Source: Planctomicrobium sp051466335
GTDB taxonomy: Bacteria; Planctomycetota; Planctomycetia; Planctomycetales; Planctomycetaceae
Assembly: GCF_051466335.1 (NCBI RefSeq)
Contig: NZ_CP195793.1
Location: forward strand, 1,240,001 to 1,304,000
DNA: 64,000 bases
Direction: 5' to 3'
The translations under genes and the position numbers were made by a program. Below are positions 51,636-61,242 of this stretch, one piece after another. Within the stretch, counting starts at the first letter, position 1. The number at the start of each line of letters is the position of its first letter. A model generated the notes under the pieces. The model saw nothing but the letters and a program-made list of their open reading frames with translations. It was not told the origin of the DNA and did no database searches.

Positions 51636-52100
51636 ACTTTTCTCCCTGCCGTTAAAACTGATTCCGATTCAAACGCGTTTCCAGCGTTGAGGGAAACGTG
51701 TTGTCGACTGACAACGTGATTTTCTGGACAAGCCAGCACGTGGCGTTTGTCAACACGTTGTGATTTGGATGTGGCCACTGACGCTGAACAAGAATGATAA
51801 CCCTTCGGATGAGAGATGGCAGCCTTACCAGGGGAGTGATCCGGATTTCTGTCTAACATTCAATATTTTCTGCGGCGACAAGCAGGCAAGAATCGAATCC
51901 GCCGATTTGTTCGTTGTTTCTGCGGAAGAATGCGCTACCTCAACGACCGGGGGACGCGTCTGGAGAAGTGGTAATCTCGGTGGGGCGATTGAATCCGGAA
52001 AATCCTGGCTGGAATGTGGATGAAACTGCTGTCTCCCGGAAAGACGCGATAGAATGGACATTTCAGTCGCCTTCCATCCTCTGCAAGAAAGGTCTTCGCA
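51636..52100. promoter_or_regulatory. Divergent promoter region between thiS and the DJ-1 gene
   Basis: A perfect inverted repeat GTTGTC-GACT-GACAAC lies at 51700-51715, with two further ACAACGTG/CACGTTGT-like words close by (51694 and 51748), about 65-110 bp upstream of thiS. This may be an operator. A TTGACA on the reverse strand near 51750 could be a -35 box for thiS. Nothing coding is supported. Confidence 0.4.
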
Positions 52101-52637
52101 ATGTCTGACCTCCCCCTGATTGGTAAACGAATTCTGTGTTTCGTCGGAGACATCTACGAGGATCTGGAACTGTGGTATCCAAAGTTGCGTCTGGAAGAAG
52201 CAGGAGCCCACGTGACGCTTGCCGGCCCGGAAGAAGGAGTCGTCTACACCGGGAAGCTCGGTTACCCGTGTCAGTCCGACGCTGCGATCCGTGATATGGA
52301 ATCGACAGACTTTCATGGAGTGCTTTGTCCGGGAGGCTTCATGCCCGACAAACTCCGACGTGATCAGCATGTTCTCAATCTCGTTCGCGAATTCGATGAA
52401 CAGGCCAAGTTGATCGCGGCTATCTGCCATGGTGGATGGATCCCGATCTCCGCGAGGGTTTATGGAGGCGTTCGCGTGACCGGGTCTCCAGGGATCAAGG
52501 ACGATTTGGAGAACGCCGGAGCAATTTTTGAAAATGCTCCCGTTGTGGTTGATCGACACTTCATCAGCAGTCGCAAGCCTGATGACCTCCCAGCCTTCAT
52601 GCGAGAGATCATCCAGTTTCTGATCGAACGCATTTAG
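52101..52637 (+). CDS. DJ-1/PfpI family protein
   Basis: A 178-residue protein of the DJ-1/PfpI/YhbO superfamily. The nucleophile elbow Cys is in IAAICHGGWIPI (about residue 111), the conserved Glu in the EDLELWYPKLRLEEAG start, and GVLCPGGFMPDKLR matches the PGG loop. Members act as deglycases, glyoxalases or peptidases and protect against carbonyl or heat stress; this sequence cannot be assigned to one of these. It is monocistronic, with the start at an ATG after CTTCGCA and no clear Shine-Dalgarno. Confidence 0.9.
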   Translation: MSDLPLIGKRILCFVGDIYEDLELWYPKLRLEEAGAHVTLAGPEEGVVYTGKLGYPCQSDAAIRDMESTDFHGVLCPGGFMPDKLRRDQHVLNLVREFDEQAKLIAAICHGGWIPISARVYGGVRVTGSPGIKDDLENAGAIFENAPVVVDRHFISSRKPDDLPAFMREIIQFLIERI

Positions 52638-53101
52638 TGGAGTCTGATCGTCTTGTCAGATTGAACGTCATCACGAATCGGGTTCGCTTGATCTCGGGGC
52701 GTGGTTCAGCGAATTTCGCCGGTCGCAGAGATGAAGTCGCAGGCCATCTTTTAAAGTTGCCGCACTCAGCGTAGAGAACTGCGTCACGTTCTGTGAATTG
52801 CCCTATCTCGTCGATGCCACTGCCTTAGGAATCACGGGCGTGATGTCATTTTACTGCAATGACTCCGATAGCTAGTTGTTTCAAAGTCTGTGCATGTGTC
52901 TGCTTCAGCCAATTTTCGACGAAGCGGTCTACCCGGTGCTCGTCAAATGTGGGATAACACGCGAAGACGATTTTCTACAGCTACTTCAACGAAGTCTGTT
53001 GGAGATGAATCTGTTCAACGTGATTAACTCGGATTGAGAATCAAATCTGTTCTCTGCATCGCAGTTTCATTTTGAGCGGGCGAATTACGAGCGACGGAAT
53101 T
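52638..53101. other. Intergenic region before the BLUF gene
   Basis: About 460 bp, AT-rich toward the right. I see no gene, tRNA or clear hairpin with a T run. It should contain the promoter of the BLUF gene. Confidence 0.4.
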
Positions 53102-53557
53102 ATGATCCAGTTGGTTTATACGAGTATCGCCAGGGCTCCATTGTCGGGTGTTGAACTTTCCCGACTGCTTCTGAAGTCGCGAGCCAATAACGAGATCTCC
53201 GGTGTATCAGGGTTACTGCTTCTGCGTTCTGAAGGCTTCCTGCATTTGCTGGACGGCGAAGAATCAGATGTCGAACAGACATTCACCCGAATTGCAGCAG
53301 ATCCGTTACATTGCGGAATCCAGATTGTTCGACGTGCTTACGTCCCCGCAGCGACATTTCCTGAATGGAGCCTCGGATTTTCCGATCTCAATAAGTGTCG
53401 CATGGAGATGCCAGCAGAACTCTTGAATTTTTTCAGTAAGAAAGGACGTCCCTCCCGACAGGCGGGGGAGATCGCACTTCAGTTCATGAAAGAGTTCCGG
53501 TACGGACAGCTGCGCCGACAAGTTGACGTCGGTTACTCGCCCGTCATTGCTCGTTAG
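53102..53557 (+). CDS. BLUF-domain protein with a substituted photocycle residue
   Basis: A 151-residue protein formed by one BLUF domain (FAD-binding blue-light sensor, about 1-95) and a short helical tail (GEIALQFMKEFRYGQLRRQ). The flavin-side Tyr is in QLVYTSIA, the Asn in RANNEISGVSGLLL, and a Trp is kept in FPEWSLGF. The Gln that switches hydrogen bonds in canonical BLUF domains (the F-x-Q-x-L-E-G motif) is His here (GFLHLLDGEE). It may therefore bind flavin without the usual light switch. No effector domain is attached; the start is the ATG before IQLVYTS. Confidence 0.82.
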   Translation: MIQLVYTSIARAPLSGVELSRLLLKSRANNEISGVSGLLLLRSEGFLHLLDGEESDVEQTFTRIAADPLHCGIQIVRRAYVPAATFPEWSLGFSDLNKCRMEMPAELLNFFSKKGRPSRQAGEIALQFMKEFRYGQLRRQVDVGYSPVIAR

Positions 53558-53566
53558 GTGGTTTCG

Positions 53567-55003
53567 CTACCCCTGCGGGTCTTTGAACAGATCTCGGACG
53601 ACGTGCCCTTCGACTCCTGTAAGCCGTCGGTTCATTCCATTGTAGTAATAGGTGAGTCGTTCGTGGTCGAGTCCTAGTGCGTGCAGCACTGTTGCATGGA
53701 AGTCGACAATCGGAACTGGATTCTCTTCAGCGGCAAATCCAATCTCGTCAGTCGTCCCATACGAGAGGCCAGGTTTCATTCCGCCTCCAGCCATCCACAT
53801 CGTGAATCCGGAAATATTGTGGTCGCGCCCTTTTGCCCCTTCGCTCGTCGGGGTTCGACCGAATTCTCCAGTCCAGATGACCAATGTGTCTTCAAGCAGG
53901 CCACGATCCTTCAGGTCAGTCAGCAAGGCAGCGATCGGTTGATCGACGCTCAATGCGTTACGGCCGTGGTTATCGACGACATTATCATGTGCGTCCCAGT
54001 TTGCCTGTACGTTGTTCGATCCCCCGCTGTAAACGGTCACGAAGCGGACGCCTCTCTCCAGAAGTCGACGTGCGCGCAGACACATCGTGCTGAAGCGGGC
54101 TTGCAACGGATCAGATCTGTCAACCCCGTATAATTTCTGCGTTTCGAGTGATTCCTGTGAGATGTCAGCAACATCCGGGGCACTCAGTTGCATTCTGGCG
54201 GCCAGTTCATAAGCCGCGATTCTCGCAGAGAGATCCGACTCCTCCGGGTGCTTCTGTAAATGACGTTCATTCAGTTGATTCAACAGTTCAAAACTCGCCC
54301 GCTGCTGTTCAGGCGAATACCCTGCTGGCGGCTGAAGATCGAGGATCGGATTTCCATCGCTCCGAAACTCGGTTCCTTGATATTTTGCGGGAAGATAACC
54401 GTTCCCCCAGTTGGCACTGCTGCTGGGTGGCTTTCCGCGATCCATCATCACGACGAACGCTGGGAGGTCCTGCGTCTCACTCCCAAGGGCGTAAGTCGTC
54501 CACGCTCCTAATGACGGTGACCCACCGCGAGCCTCGCCGGTACTCATGTGGAACATCGCCGGCCCATGGCTGTTCTGTTTAGCGACCATCGAATGGACGA
54601 ATGTCAATTCATCCACTTTTTTGTTGATTTTCGGGAAGAGATTCGAACACCATTTACCTGTCTCACCGTACTGCGAAAACGGGAAGAAGCTCGGTGTCAG
54701 GACCCCCGGCGTGCGGAAGAAAACGTCTTGTACATTTCCTTTTCCGGAAATCGGTTGTCCCGCAAGATCGACCAGCTTCGGCTTGTAGTCGTAGCTGTCT
54801 ACGTGACTGACACCCGCAGACATAAACAACATCAGCACGCGTTTTGCAGTCGGGCGATGATGTAAGCGATTCTCTGGGACGTTTTGGGCAGCTTGCAGTA
54901 AATCTGCGAACGCCACCGCACCCAGACCACCACCTGCGAGCTGCAGAAGTTGACGGCGAGTCAAGAAGCGGTTTGATGGATCAGTAAACATAGAGGAACT
55001 CAT
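53567..55003 (-). CDS. DUF1501 protein, Tat-exported (planctomycete type)
   Basis: A 478-residue sulfatase-like fold protein of the DUF1501 family. The N-terminus has a Tat signal (TRRQLLQLAGGGLGAVAFA). Typical motifs follow: SAGVSHVDSYDYKPKL, MVAKQNSHGPAMFHMSTGEA, and LVIWTGEFGRTPTSEG with the terminal region GRDHNISGFTMWMAGGG. Such genes are nearly always paired with PSCyt/PSD1 genes in planctomycetes; here the start overlaps the end of the PSD1 gene by 23 bp. Substrate and role are not known; secretion with a c-type cytochrome partner suggests periplasmic degradation or oxidation of an organic polymer. Confidence 0.92.
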   Translation of the reverse strand: MSSSMFTDPSNRFLTRRQLLQLAGGGLGAVAFADLLQAAQNVPENRLHHRPTAKRVLMLFMSAGVSHVDSYDYKPKLVDLAGQPISGKGNVQDVFFRTPGVLTPSFFPFSQYGETGKWCSNLFPKINKKVDELTFVHSMVAKQNSHGPAMFHMSTGEARGGSPSLGAWTTYALGSETQDLPAFVVMMDRGKPPSSSANWGNGYLPAKYQGTEFRSDGNPILDLQPPAGYSPEQQRASFELLNQLNERHLQKHPEESDLSARIAAYELAARMQLSAPDVADISQESLETQKLYGVDRSDPLQARFSTMCLRARRLLERGVRFVTVYSGGSNNVQANWDAHDNVVDNHGRNALSVDQPIAALLTDLKDRGLLEDTLVIWTGEFGRTPTSEGAKGRDHNISGFTMWMAGGGMKPGLSYGTTDEIGFAAEENPVPIVDFHATVLHALGLDHERLTYYYNGMNRRLTGVEGHVVRDLFKDPQG

Positions 55004-57830
55004 TCGTGTTGAAGAGTACGCGACACAAACTGAAGAGTCCGTGCTCAGTCAGGAATGATTGAGATAACTGCAACTCGTTGACATCAGGATCGCGACCCAG
55101 AATAGCTCTGTAAGCTGCCGATACCTGACCTTCTGGATCTTCGCTGTGAGCGTTTTTGATCTTGTCCGCAAGGAGCGTTCCCTGCTCGAAAATGAATTGG
55201 CCATTCATGAGTGACAACGCCTGAAGTGCAGTGGTACTACGACCTCGAACCGGTGTCTGTACCGAAGGATCGGGACAGTCAAAAGCACTCATGAGCGGGG
55301 AAGAGAAAGTGCGAATGTTGAAATTGTAAACGGAGCGGCGCCATGTTTCTGGACCCGGTCGATCAAGCAAAACGTAATCCGGAACGTTGCCATCGACGTA
55401 AGTGAAAAGACGATAGCTGGGACCAAACAATTCTCGATTGAGTGATCCCGAGACCTGCAGGATACGGTCGCGGACCGATTCACTCGTCAGCCGTTGAGGC
55501 GAATATCTCCAGAGCAACCGATTGCCAGCATCGATCGAGCTCGCCTCAGGCCGATTCGCACTCGATTGTCGGTATGTGGATGAGAGCACAATCATCTTGT
55601 GAAGACGTTTGGTAGTCCAGCCTTGTGCCATAAAGTCGTCCGCCAGCCAGTCGAGGAGCTGAGGATGTGTTGGCTGATCGCCATTGAATCCAAAGTCGTT
55701 GGGGCTGGAAACGAGTCCTTGACCGAAGTGGTATTGCCAGACTCGATTGACCCAGACGCGTGCTGTTAACGGGTTCTTCGAGTCGGTAATCCAGTCGGCA
55801 AATGCTTTCCGTCGACTGGCGCTGTTGTTGCCATCCCGTAGCGAGAGTACCGGGTTGAGTTGAGAAACGGCACTAAACGTAGCCGGCTGAACGGCTTCCT
55901 CCGGGGAACGAACATTTCCTCGATTCAATACGAAGGTCGGCAGAGGAGTGTTCGTAATCGCGATATAACTGATAGGGAGCGCCGGGACTCGATCGCGTTC
56001 TTGCTGTGTCTGTTCCCTTTCAAATTGCAGTTTCTGATGCTGTTCCTTGAGACGACCGGAGAGAGAGGCTGCAATGGCCTCGTTGGATTGCATGGAATTC
56101 GAGTCGATTGGCGGACGTCGAGTCGACTGCGATACGAGCTTCCAGTCCTTTCCATCCAGAGAGACCTCGAGTTGATAGACCGTCGGCAGGCGGTCTACGA
56201 AACGGCCTTCACGATCTCTTCCCCAGACAATTCGGGAAACGAGTTGAATTTGAGGAAGTTCGATCTGCGCCCAGCCGATGTTACTCGTCCCGCTAATCCA
56301 GCTGCGAGAATTGCCTGCTTGTCCATCATTGAGGTGATCAATACGGTGGATGTCGAACCCACTCAGTTCGGAAGAAGCTGTCGCTTTGCTACCTGCTGAT
56401 GCAAGCGCCAGATTGCTCTCTGACTCGGGACCATAGATCTCCAGTTCGTCGATGCACGGCTGGCTTCCCTGCATCGTTGCCCCAATAGAGAAACGAACGA
56501 ACCTGGCTTCGATCGCTTCGAAAGTATCTTCATTCAGTTGGGCGGTCAGAGGCGGAAGGTCATACGTTGATTGTTTGGATTCGCTAGCAAGTTGTTGTCG
56601 ACCCTCGTTCAGGACACTGCTGATGGCAGCGTCGATTTTTGCGAGTCGCTGTTGAATCTCTCCAACCTGCTTGTCGTAGGTTTCTTTTTCCTCCGGGGTT
56701 GCAATGATCTCATTGGAATGATTCAGCCCGCTGAAAATAGCTGTCATCGCATAATAGTCTCGCGTCGGAATTGGATCGAACTTATGGTCATGGCAGCGAG
56801 CGCAGCCAACGGTCATGCCGAGGAAAGTCGTACCAACCGCTGAAACGTATTCGTCCAACTCGTCCTGACGGGTGATCATTGTTTCCAGTTCGCTGACAGT
56901 ATCGACGTCGTTCTTCGGACCTGCGACGAGAAAGCCTGTAGCGATTCGATTTTCTGGATTTGCAGGATCGAGTGTGTCTCCCGCGAGTTGTTGCTGCACG
57001 AAGTCGTTGTATGGAACATCGTTATTGAAGGCTCGAATCACGTAGTCCCGGTAGTGCCAGAAGTTCGTCCGCAGTCGATCTCTTTCAAACCCGTTACTTT
57101 CGGCAAAGCGGACGACATCCAGCCAATGTCGTCCCCAATGTTCGCCGTAATGAGGACTCGCCAGCAGACGATCGACCAAACGTTCATGGGCACCGGGCGC
57201 CAGATCGGCTGTGAACTGCTGAATTTCTTCATAAGTGGGGGCCAGTCCCGTCAGGTCGAAGGTGACTCGGCGTATGAATTCTTCGCGTGACGCTTCCGGG
57301 CTGAGTGTTAACGCGTTCTCTTCCAGCTTGGAAATGATGAACGCATCGATCGGTGAAGAGATTCGTTGAGATTCCCGAACCTGCGGAATGGGGTGAGGGA
57401 CAATCGACTGTAATGACCACCAGTCGTAGCCCGCCCGGGCTTCATTCGAGAATGCATAGGGATCAAGCGGTTTGTCAGGAAACTCAGCTCCGGCTTCAAC
57501 CCACTTTTTCAGGGCGTCGATCTCTTCGTCTGTGAGAGGGTGCTTTGGCGGCATTGTTTGAGTTTCGACATAGTCGATCAACAAACTCTCACTGACTTTC
57601 CCTGGGACGATGGCAGCACCCGATTCGCCTCCCTTGAGAGCGGTGGCTGCGGTTCGCAGATCAAGACCACCACTCTGATCTGTTCCGTGGCAGTCGAGAC
57701 ATCGAACGATGATCACGCGATGCCCAGCGAGGGACGCCGGGCTGTCAGCGCCTGTGCTCACGCTGCATGGCATCAGGAAGGCGCAAGGCAGTATGACTGC
57801 AAGGATAGATGATGCAGTTCGAAGATTCAT
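54981..57830 (-). CDS. PSCyt1-PSCyt2-discoidin-PSD1 cytochrome c protein (planctomycete type)
   Basis: A 949-residue exported protein. After a signal peptide (ASSILAVILPCAFLMPCSV) comes a planctomycete cytochrome c domain (heme motif CLDCHG, about 45-50), then DUF1549/PSCyt2 (PIDAFIISKLEENALTLSPE) with a second heme motif CARCHDHKFDP. An inserted discoidin/F5-8C-like carbohydrate-binding segment (about 470-640, ARFVRFSIGATMQGSQPCID) precedes DUF1553/PSD1 (PSDW-like WQYHFGQGLVSSPNDFG). I start at the Met before NLRTASS; the longer frame lacks a signal. Operon with the DUF1501 gene. Confidence 0.92.
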   Translation of the reverse strand: MNLRTASSILAVILPCAFLMPCSVSTGADSPASLAGHRVIIVRCLDCHGTDQSGGLDLRTAATALKGGESGAAIVPGKVSESLLIDYVETQTMPPKHPLTDEEIDALKKWVEAGAEFPDKPLDPYAFSNEARAGYDWWSLQSIVPHPIPQVRESQRISSPIDAFIISKLEENALTLSPEASREEFIRRVTFDLTGLAPTYEEIQQFTADLAPGAHERLVDRLLASPHYGEHWGRHWLDVVRFAESNGFERDRLRTNFWHYRDYVIRAFNNDVPYNDFVQQQLAGDTLDPANPENRIATGFLVAGPKNDVDTVSELETMITRQDELDEYVSAVGTTFLGMTVGCARCHDHKFDPIPTRDYYAMTAIFSGLNHSNEIIATPEEKETYDKQVGEIQQRLAKIDAAISSVLNEGRQQLASESKQSTYDLPPLTAQLNEDTFEAIEARFVRFSIGATMQGSQPCIDELEIYGPESESNLALASAGSKATASSELSGFDIHRIDHLNDGQAGNSRSWISGTSNIGWAQIELPQIQLVSRIVWGRDREGRFVDRLPTVYQLEVSLDGKDWKLVSQSTRRPPIDSNSMQSNEAIAASLSGRLKEQHQKLQFEREQTQQERDRVPALPISYIAITNTPLPTFVLNRGNVRSPEEAVQPATFSAVSQLNPVLSLRDGNNSASRRKAFADWITDSKNPLTARVWVNRVWQYHFGQGLVSSPNDFGFNGDQPTHPQLLDWLADDFMAQGWTTKRLHKMIVLSSTYRQSSANRPEASSIDAGNRLLWRYSPQRLTSESVRDRILQVSGSLNRELFGPSYRLFTYVDGNVPDYVLLDRPGPETWRRSVYNFNIRTFSSPLMSAFDCPDPSVQTPVRGRSTTALQALSLMNGQFIFEQGTLLADKIKNAHSEDPEGQVSAAYRAILGRDPDVNELQLSQSFLTEHGLFSLCRVLFNTNEFLYVY

Positions 57831-57962
57831 AATCTCGATTTGCAATTCTCTGGAGGGACGTGCGGGAGAATTCGTGACATCAGTGTGTCGCGGACCTATT
57901 GATATTAATTTATTGGGTTTTTGCCGATGTGTCGACAAGGTCTTATCGATGCCGACGCTCCA

Positions 57963-58358
57963 TCATTTCAAATTCAATGTCACTTCGTTTGGTTCTCCCG
58001 ATTTGACAGTGGCTTTCAAGCCACTTTTATCTGGATGGCCGAATTTCTCTGGGATCAACGACTTATGTCTTGCGTACATGTCCTTGTCGTTGGTGGAGAC
58101 GGTCTTAGTGACTGCGACACTGTAGTCGCCCGGATAGGCTCCATCGTTCGGAGCAATTGTTGTGAGCTGGAACCGTCCGGTGGAATCGGTGGTCCCTGTT
58201 GCCCGTGGTCCGTTCTGTGGAATGAACATCACGACAGCACCGTCCAGCGGTTTATCCCCGTTCATGACGACTCCGGAAACGGGGGTCGCTTGAGGGCCAG
58301 ATGTACCTCCGCACCCGAAGCACAGAAGAACAATCGCAAATGCAGAGTATCGATACAT
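57963..58358 (-). CDS. Small planctomycete lipoprotein with Ig/transthyretin-like fold
   Basis: A 131-residue protein with a lipobox (IVLLCFGCGGTSG), so it should be lipid-anchored. The rest (PVSGVVMNGDKPLDGAVVMF, then GTTDSTGRFQLTTI, then YPGDYSVAVTKT) is the carboxypeptidase-regulatory-like/transthyretin-type beta sandwich that is abundant in planctomycetes and usually follows DUF1559 genes, as it does here (the DUF1559 gene is about 195 bp upstream). I start at the Met before YRYSAFAI, since the longer frame precedes the signal. Confidence 0.85.
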   Translation of the reverse strand: MYRYSAFAIVLLCFGCGGTSGPQATPVSGVVMNGDKPLDGAVVMFIPQNGPRATGTTDSTGRFQLTTIAPNDGAYPGDYSVAVTKTVSTNDKDMYARHKSLIPEKFGHPDKSGLKATVKSGEPNEVTLNLK

Positions 58359-58553
58359 TGAAGAGTTCCTGACTAATCGCGATGTCTCAACACCGTGATT
58401 GAAATCGAATGCAACTTGAAGAATGAAAGAGGAAGCGTTCTCGACGTGAATTGATTTCGTACGACGAGCCCAATCCAAAATCTCAGATGAGCTTCTGGAT
58501 CGGGCTGGCCAGTCAATTCATGTCGCTCGACTTCGTTCAGTTTCGATGGAAAT

Positions 58554-59549
58554 CTAGAACTCGCCGATTGGAAGAGCGTCTCGCCGGTCAGCAAGCTTCG
58601 CGAGCGTGCGATAGTCAATGTTATCGCTGAGGAAGTGGACTGAGCCATCGACGAACGCGAAGTGGACACCACCTGTGTGCCGTGACTTGAAGCCTTGTGC
58701 GGTTCCCCAGGAAGTCTCCCCATTGCAGGCGGAACCGGAGACGAAGCCCGGTTCATTCGGGCAAGTCTTGTAGTTCAGTCCGCCGACAGTTGAGGTCCAG
58801 TAAGCATTCTGATGGTTCCATCCGTTCTGCATATGGCTCCCGCAGCGAGGACGCACCTCACCCACCATAATCGTATTGGATGTCCCGTCGATCACATCAC
58901 GGAATGCTGCTGCCCAGGCCATATGAGAGAAGACTCCGGAGATCCCCTCGCCGCTGAGTGTATCACCGTGGGAAGTTGCTCCATTTTGGTTGATGATGTC
59001 CCAGCCTGTTCCGCACGCGAACGAGTTCTGGTGACCAATCGACATTCCATAATTGCTGATTGCACGCGCTTGGCCGCTGGTTGCAATACCTCCCGTCATC
59101 AAGGGGGGAATGTCGTCGGATGGGCAGAGGAACGCAGGAATGACCTGTTGGGAGATCAGCACGGTTGAATTAGGGAGCGTCTGTGTGTCAATTCCCACTG
59201 AGCTGTCGAGTGGAATATTGAAGTTGATGCTGTTGAAGAGTGCCGCTTGCTCAATGTAGGGGAGTAGCATCGTGAATGCGTTGCCGCGATTGTGTCCCCA
59301 CTGACCGTTGATAACGAACCCGCCAGGAGGAAACCGTTGGATGACGTCGTGATAGTTGTGAAATGCTAGTCCGAGTTGCTTCAGATTGTTCTTGCACTGG
59401 GAGCGTCTCGCCGCTTCTCTAGCTTGCTGGACTGCGGGGAGCAGGAGCGCAATGAGTACCGCGATGATGGCGATGACGACAAGAAGCTCAATGAGCGTAA
59501 ACCCAAATCTCGTCGATGGTTTTTTCAATTTCACTCTCCTGCAGAACAT
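58554..59549 (-). CDS. DUF1559 pseudopilin-like protein
   Basis: A planctomycete hallmark protein of about 331 residues. The type IV pilin/prepilin motif (GFTLIELLVVIAIIAVLIA) is followed by LLPAVQQAREAARRSQCKNN and the DUF1559 body (FPPGGFVINGQWG, then SNTIMVGEVRPRCG). The C-terminus has the H-X9-DG motif (HTGGVHFAFVDGSVHFLSD). It should be processed by a prepilin peptidase and assembled in a secretion-like complex. ATG 59549 is given; a TTG at 59528 behind AGGAG gives the usual short leader (KKPSTRFGFTLIE) and may be the true start. Confidence 0.95.
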   Translation of the reverse strand: MFCRRVKLKKPSTRFGFTLIELLVVIAIIAVLIALLLPAVQQAREAARRSQCKNNLKQLGLAFHNYHDVIQRFPPGGFVINGQWGHNRGNAFTMLLPYIEQAALFNSINFNIPLDSSVGIDTQTLPNSTVLISQQVIPAFLCPSDDIPPLMTGGIATSGQARAISNYGMSIGHQNSFACGTGWDIINQNGATSHGDTLSGEGISGVFSHMAWAAAFRDVIDGTSNTIMVGEVRPRCGSHMQNGWNHQNAYWTSTVGGLNYKTCPNEPGFVSGSACNGETSWGTAQGFKSRHTGGVHFAFVDGSVHFLSDNIDYRTLAKLADRRDALPIGEF

Positions 59550-59597
59550 CTGGAATCGGGATCTGAATGACGTGGAACGACTGGCTGTTGGCTGCAA

Positions 59598-59931
59598 CTC
59601 GAGATTTCTGTGTAAAATGTATTGTCGAGAAGTCGCATTCTTTTGTGTTTATATGTGTTCGTGCATGTGCGTCAATGCGTGTGTGATTGGAATCAGCAAA
59701 TTGTGCTGATAATCAAACAAATACATTAGGTTTGTGTATAGATTGCTGTTGGCTGCACAAATGAAGAAAGCCCTGTCCAACCGGGAAGTCGGACAGGGCT
59801 GATCGATTTGTGAGCCCCTGATCTCAGGGGGCATTGCTGTTAAAGTGGGGGCTGAAACACATAATCACACAGTGTTTTGGGCTGAATGGGTGCGAGCCAG
59901 TTTCTTGCCGCTTTTCGCCACGTTTGGTCAA
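59598..59931. other. Intergenic region upstream of the DUF1559 gene
   Basis: About 330 bp without a supported gene, containing the promoter of the DUF1559 gene at its left and the terminator of the secreted-protein gene (59769-59800). Its left part has alternating TGTG-rich tracts near 59640-59690, a possible microsatellite-like stretch. Confidence 0.4.
59769..59800 (-). terminator. Terminator of the secreted-protein gene
   Basis: A perfect 10-bp stem (AGCCCTGTCC / GGACAGGGCT) with a 12-nt loop. On the reverse strand it is followed by TTTCTTCATTTG. It lies 130 bp beyond the stop of the reverse gene at 59932. Confidence 0.75.
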
Positions 59932-60996
59932 TTAGCGGGCGCGAGGGACTCGGATCACCTGCGGCTCGGGTTCGAAGAGCCACAGTCTCTTTTCATCTTT
60001 CTTCGGACCGAATCCGCTGACGCCAAGATGTTCTGCCTGGAAGTTCAATGTTCCGCCGACATCCTTCATCTTGGGACCAAATCGCTTGATGTAGGTTTGA
60101 ATCTCAGGATCGTCTGGTGATTTGAACGAACCGACAGTGACGACAGATTCATGCCGGTCGTGCCAGACATAGGCATCGATATTGTTGAAGTTTGTCGCTT
60201 CACGATCGTAATTGCTGCGAAGTACTGTCACCAGTTCTGTCGCTGAAGTCGCTGCCTGATCGAGAACCCCCTTCAGGAACGACTCTTTGTTGAAGAACTT
60301 CTCCGCGATGGTCTCTTCTTCTGCAGCTTTGACGGTCACGTGCTTGCCATAGAAGCGGGCAATCACCAGCGTGTAGTTCCCTTTGTTTTCAAAAAGAGAG
60401 TGCTGTTGTCCGGAGTTGAGTTTGACCAGAAGTGGATCAAGTGACTGAAACTGCTCGAGTTCCTTTGCGGAAAGCATCGGGTTCTGTGTCAGAAACGCGC
60501 CGCTCAACGGGTTCGGGCGTCCCGGCGTTCCCTGAAAGTAGACTCCATCCTGAAAACACTTCGGCTTCAGTTTTTTTACCCACTCCAGCGAGTCCTGCGC
60601 CAGTTTATCATTGATGCCGTTGTAGTTTCCCGCCAGTACGCAGACGGATTTGATCAGGCGGGAGTTTTTGCGACGTTCTTCTCGCCCCATGCTGTCTTTA
60701 CTGACGATGTGCTCCTGTTCGGGAGTGTATTCATAGGTGTAGGCAGGAAGGCCTAACTTGCGTAACTCGATCACTAGTTCATGGGCAGTCTGCTCCGGGG
60801 TCTTGCCTTCTGTGTCCTCACCTTTCGCCTGAGTCGCGTGAAGCGTGGTCACCATAATCATCCAGGGCCCGCGGTTCTTCGAAAGCGGGTACTGTTTCTT
60901 CGGGTCTGCTTCAATTCCCGCAGCCTGAGCAATGGTTGCGGAGAGACAAAGGCATAAAACCGTTGATCGAATCAGTGATGTGAGGGAAAGGGGCAT
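59932..60996 (-). CDS. Hypothetical secreted protein
   Basis: A 354-residue exported protein with a signal peptide (LTSLIRSTVLCLCLSATIAQA, cleavage after AQA). No domain is recognised; the mature part is mixed alpha/beta (MIMVTTLHATQAKGED, GNYTLVIARFYGKHVTVKA) and appears conserved in style with planctomycete-only proteins. GGAGTG seven bases before the ATG supports the chosen start over Met codons at 61008 and 61029. It stands as a single gene between terminators. Confidence 0.7.
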   Translation of the reverse strand: MPLSLTSLIRSTVLCLCLSATIAQAAGIEADPKKQYPLSKNRGPWMIMVTTLHATQAKGEDTEGKTPEQTAHELVIELRKLGLPAYTYEYTPEQEHIVSKDSMGREERRKNSRLIKSVCVLAGNYNGINDKLAQDSLEWVKKLKPKCFQDGVYFQGTPGRPNPLSGAFLTQNPMLSAKELEQFQSLDPLLVKLNSGQQHSLFENKGNYTLVIARFYGKHVTVKAAEEETIAEKFFNKESFLKGVLDQAATSATELVTVLRSNYDREATNFNNIDAYVWHDRHESVVTVGSFKSPDDPEIQTYIKRFGPKMKDVGGTLNFQAEHLGVSGFGPKKDEKRLWLFEPEPQVIRVPRAR

Positions 60997-61163
60997 AGCA
61001 CACTCCATGTGCATTGACTGTCGTTCCATCCGCTTCCAGCAGTGGATGTCGCAACAACCGAGGGGGGTAGTTTGATAGGGAGCGACAAAACGGTTGGTTG
61101 AGTCGCGATGAGTCCCCTGATTCCATGAACAGGAAGTCAGAGGCTTCGGAAGGGAAATTTGAA

Positions 61164-61190
61164 CACTCCCTCCCGGACGGGAAGGGAGTG
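61164..61190 (-). terminator. Probable terminator of rph
   Basis: An 8-bp stem (CACTCCCT / AGGGAGTG), extendable by inner GC pairs, about 50 bp beyond the rph stop. The following tract on the reverse strand is only moderately T-rich. Confidence 0.5.
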
Positions 61191-61242
61191 AAATTGGATT
61201 GGTCGAGACGACCCGAGGAGCCTTCTCAGCGCGGGAGTTCTA

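Noticed and set aside
51636..52000. TPP riboswitch upstream of thiS
   Set aside because: The conserved CTGAGA and ACCTGA elements of the THI box were not found in the right order on the reverse strand.
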